Below are positions 63,213 through 64,000 of a stretch of DNA of 64,000 bases, piece after piece; within the stretch, counting starts at the first letter, position 1; every line of letters starts with the position of its first letter. Below the pieces are notes generated by a model, which saw only the letters and a list, made by a program, of their open reading frames with translations, did not search any database and had not been told where the DNA came from. The DNA comes from an uncultured Desulfovibrio sp. (GTDB lineage Bacteria > Desulfobacterota > Desulfovibrionia > Desulfovibrionales > Desulfovibrionaceae). The stretch lies in assembly GCA_934546745.1 (NCBI GenBank), contig CAKTDV010000009.1, positions 30,692-94,691 of the forward strand, in the 5' to 3' direction. The translations under genes were made by a program, and so were the position numbers.

Positions 63213-63764
63213 ATGAAAAAACAGCTTGTTGCGGGCGCGCTGCTCTGTCTTGCCCTGCTGGCCGGGCGGAGCGCCGTTGCCGCGGACGACAACGAACGCA
63301 TCAATCCCGATTACATCTGCGCGCAATATCTGGCGCTGGCCTCCACCTCGCCGAGCGGCCCCCTCTTTCAGGCCCTGCAGATAGACGGTTTCGTCAGCGC
63401 GGAGCAGGGCACGACCTGGGCGGATCCCGACACCATCAAAGGCCTGATGCCGGCTGTCTACGCCATGTGCGAGAAACATCCGACGGATCCTGTGGCCGTG
63501 CAGTGGGAGCAGGTCAAGCGTCTGATCGAGGATCCTGTCGAAAAGCCCTGGGATGCGGACACGACCCTGTGCCGCCGCCTCAATGAGAATCCCGATGACG
63601 CCAGCGGTTTCGTTGTCTGGCTGGACGGCTATAACCGTCAGTACAGCGTCACAAAAAAATCCATTCTGGACAGTGACAGGGATATTCAGCGGTTTATCGA
63701 AGCCTGCAAGGGGCGTCCGGACGATCGGATGCTTGACGTGCTGCGGGACTCCCTGCCAAAATAG
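63213..63764 (+). CDS. Periplasmic protein with two HdeA-like halves
   Basis: A 183-residue protein with a signal peptide (1 to about 23, ending AVA-ADD). Two successive segments each contain a pair of cysteines spaced as in HdeA/HdeB: CAQYL ... MCEKHP (about 32-87) and TLCRRL ... EACKG. HdeA is an acid-activated chaperone that keeps periplasmic proteins soluble. The second half also ends with a helix like HdeA. The duplicated form is unusual. The ATG at 63213 follows AAAGGAAT. It is followed by a terminator at 63848. Confidence 0.6.
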   Translation: MKKQLVAGALLCLALLAGRSAVAADDNERINPDYICAQYLALASTSPSGPLFQALQIDGFVSAEQGTTWADPDTIKGLMPAVYAMCEKHPTDPVAVQWEQVKRLIEDPVEKPWDADTTLCRRLNENPDDASGFVVWLDGYNRQYSVTKKSILDSDRDIQRFIEACKGRPDDRMLDVLRDSLPK

Positions 63765-63847
63765 CGCGGTTTCGTTCACCGTGAAGTTGACAAATGGCAG
63801 AAGCGCCATGCCGCTGGTGCGGCGTCGCCGTGAAGACGTATGACCCA

Positions 63848-63867
63848 AGCCCCGCAAGGGGCTTTTT
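63848..63867 (+). terminator. Terminator of the HdeA-like gene
   Basis: Stem AGCCCC/GGGGCT with a GCAA tetraloop and five T. Confidence 0.75.
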
Positions 63868-63895
63868 CGTCAGGTGTGCGCGGGGCGCAAAAAAA

Positions 63896-63916
63896 GGCCG
63901 CCTTGCAAAGACGGCC
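63896..63916 (-). terminator. Terminator of the second tRNA-Ala
   Basis: GGCCG/CGGCC stem with inner CTT/AAG pairing and seven T following on the minus strand, 11 bp past the tRNA end. Confidence 0.75.
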
Positions 63917-63927
63917 TCCATGCGTTC

Positions 63928-64000
<73 letters not shown>

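Overview
This window comes from a high-GC, nitrate- and nitrite-ammonifying member of the Desulfovibrionaceae. The evidence is a napC-napM-napA-napD-napG-napH operon without napB, as known from Desulfovibrio desulfuricans ATCC 27774, next to a lipoprotein-type NrfA with its NrfH partner. No phage, transposase, integrase, rRNA or CRISPR array is visible.

Layout. 1-383: start of a zinc alcohol dehydrogenase cut by the window edge. 631-8388: divergent nrfHA and nap operons, separated by a 326-bp regulatory region with three CRP/FNR-type palindromes. 8.7-32.2 kb: mostly housekeeping and repair genes. They include an EndoQ-like nuclease fused to a UvrD-type helicase, a tRNA1(Val) methyltransferase-like gene, a U32 peptidase, a UDP-glucuronate-epimerase-like gene, glmS, ppiD, a TIGR04326-like surface carbohydrate gene, mtnA, an aminotransferase, hom, a YjbQ-family gene, dinB, an orphan RelB antitoxin, an SprA-like protease, panB and speB. 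Two, possibly three, parS-like 16-mers lie in this part.

32.6-63.9 kb: a long surface-glycan region bracketed by two almost identical tRNA-Ala(GGC) genes. It opens with lysO. Next is a ketosynthase III - acyl carrier protein - SDR - NeuD-type acyltransferase cassette, probably making and attaching an unusual acyl group to a sugar. Then come two tandem CDP-glycerol-glycerophosphotransferase-like paralogues. After them is a five-gene plus-strand cluster (40050-45364) that matches, enzyme by enzyme, the pathway for the activated phosphoramidate donor of Campylobacter capsule (glutamine kinase, cytidylyltransferase, glutamine amidotransferase hydrolase, CDP-amidate kinase) plus a methyltransferase. 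Convergent to it are two tandem transferase-like genes sharing about 1.09 kb of indistinguishable DNA but with divergent C-termini. A minus-strand series follows to 60.5 kb: a broken methyltransferase, a two-domain GT2, a sugar aminotransferase, a WbqC-like protein, a radical SAM/SPASM protein, three GT-B glycosyltransferases and asnB. Beyond lie a methyltransferase deletion remnant with a small YLDPG-type protein, mutY, ppiB and a periplasmic protein with two HdeA-like halves.

The most interesting system is the putative O-methyl-phosphoramidate-type glycan modification locus with its candidate transferases. All functions are inferred from sequence alone. Frameshifts could be real or sequencing errors.
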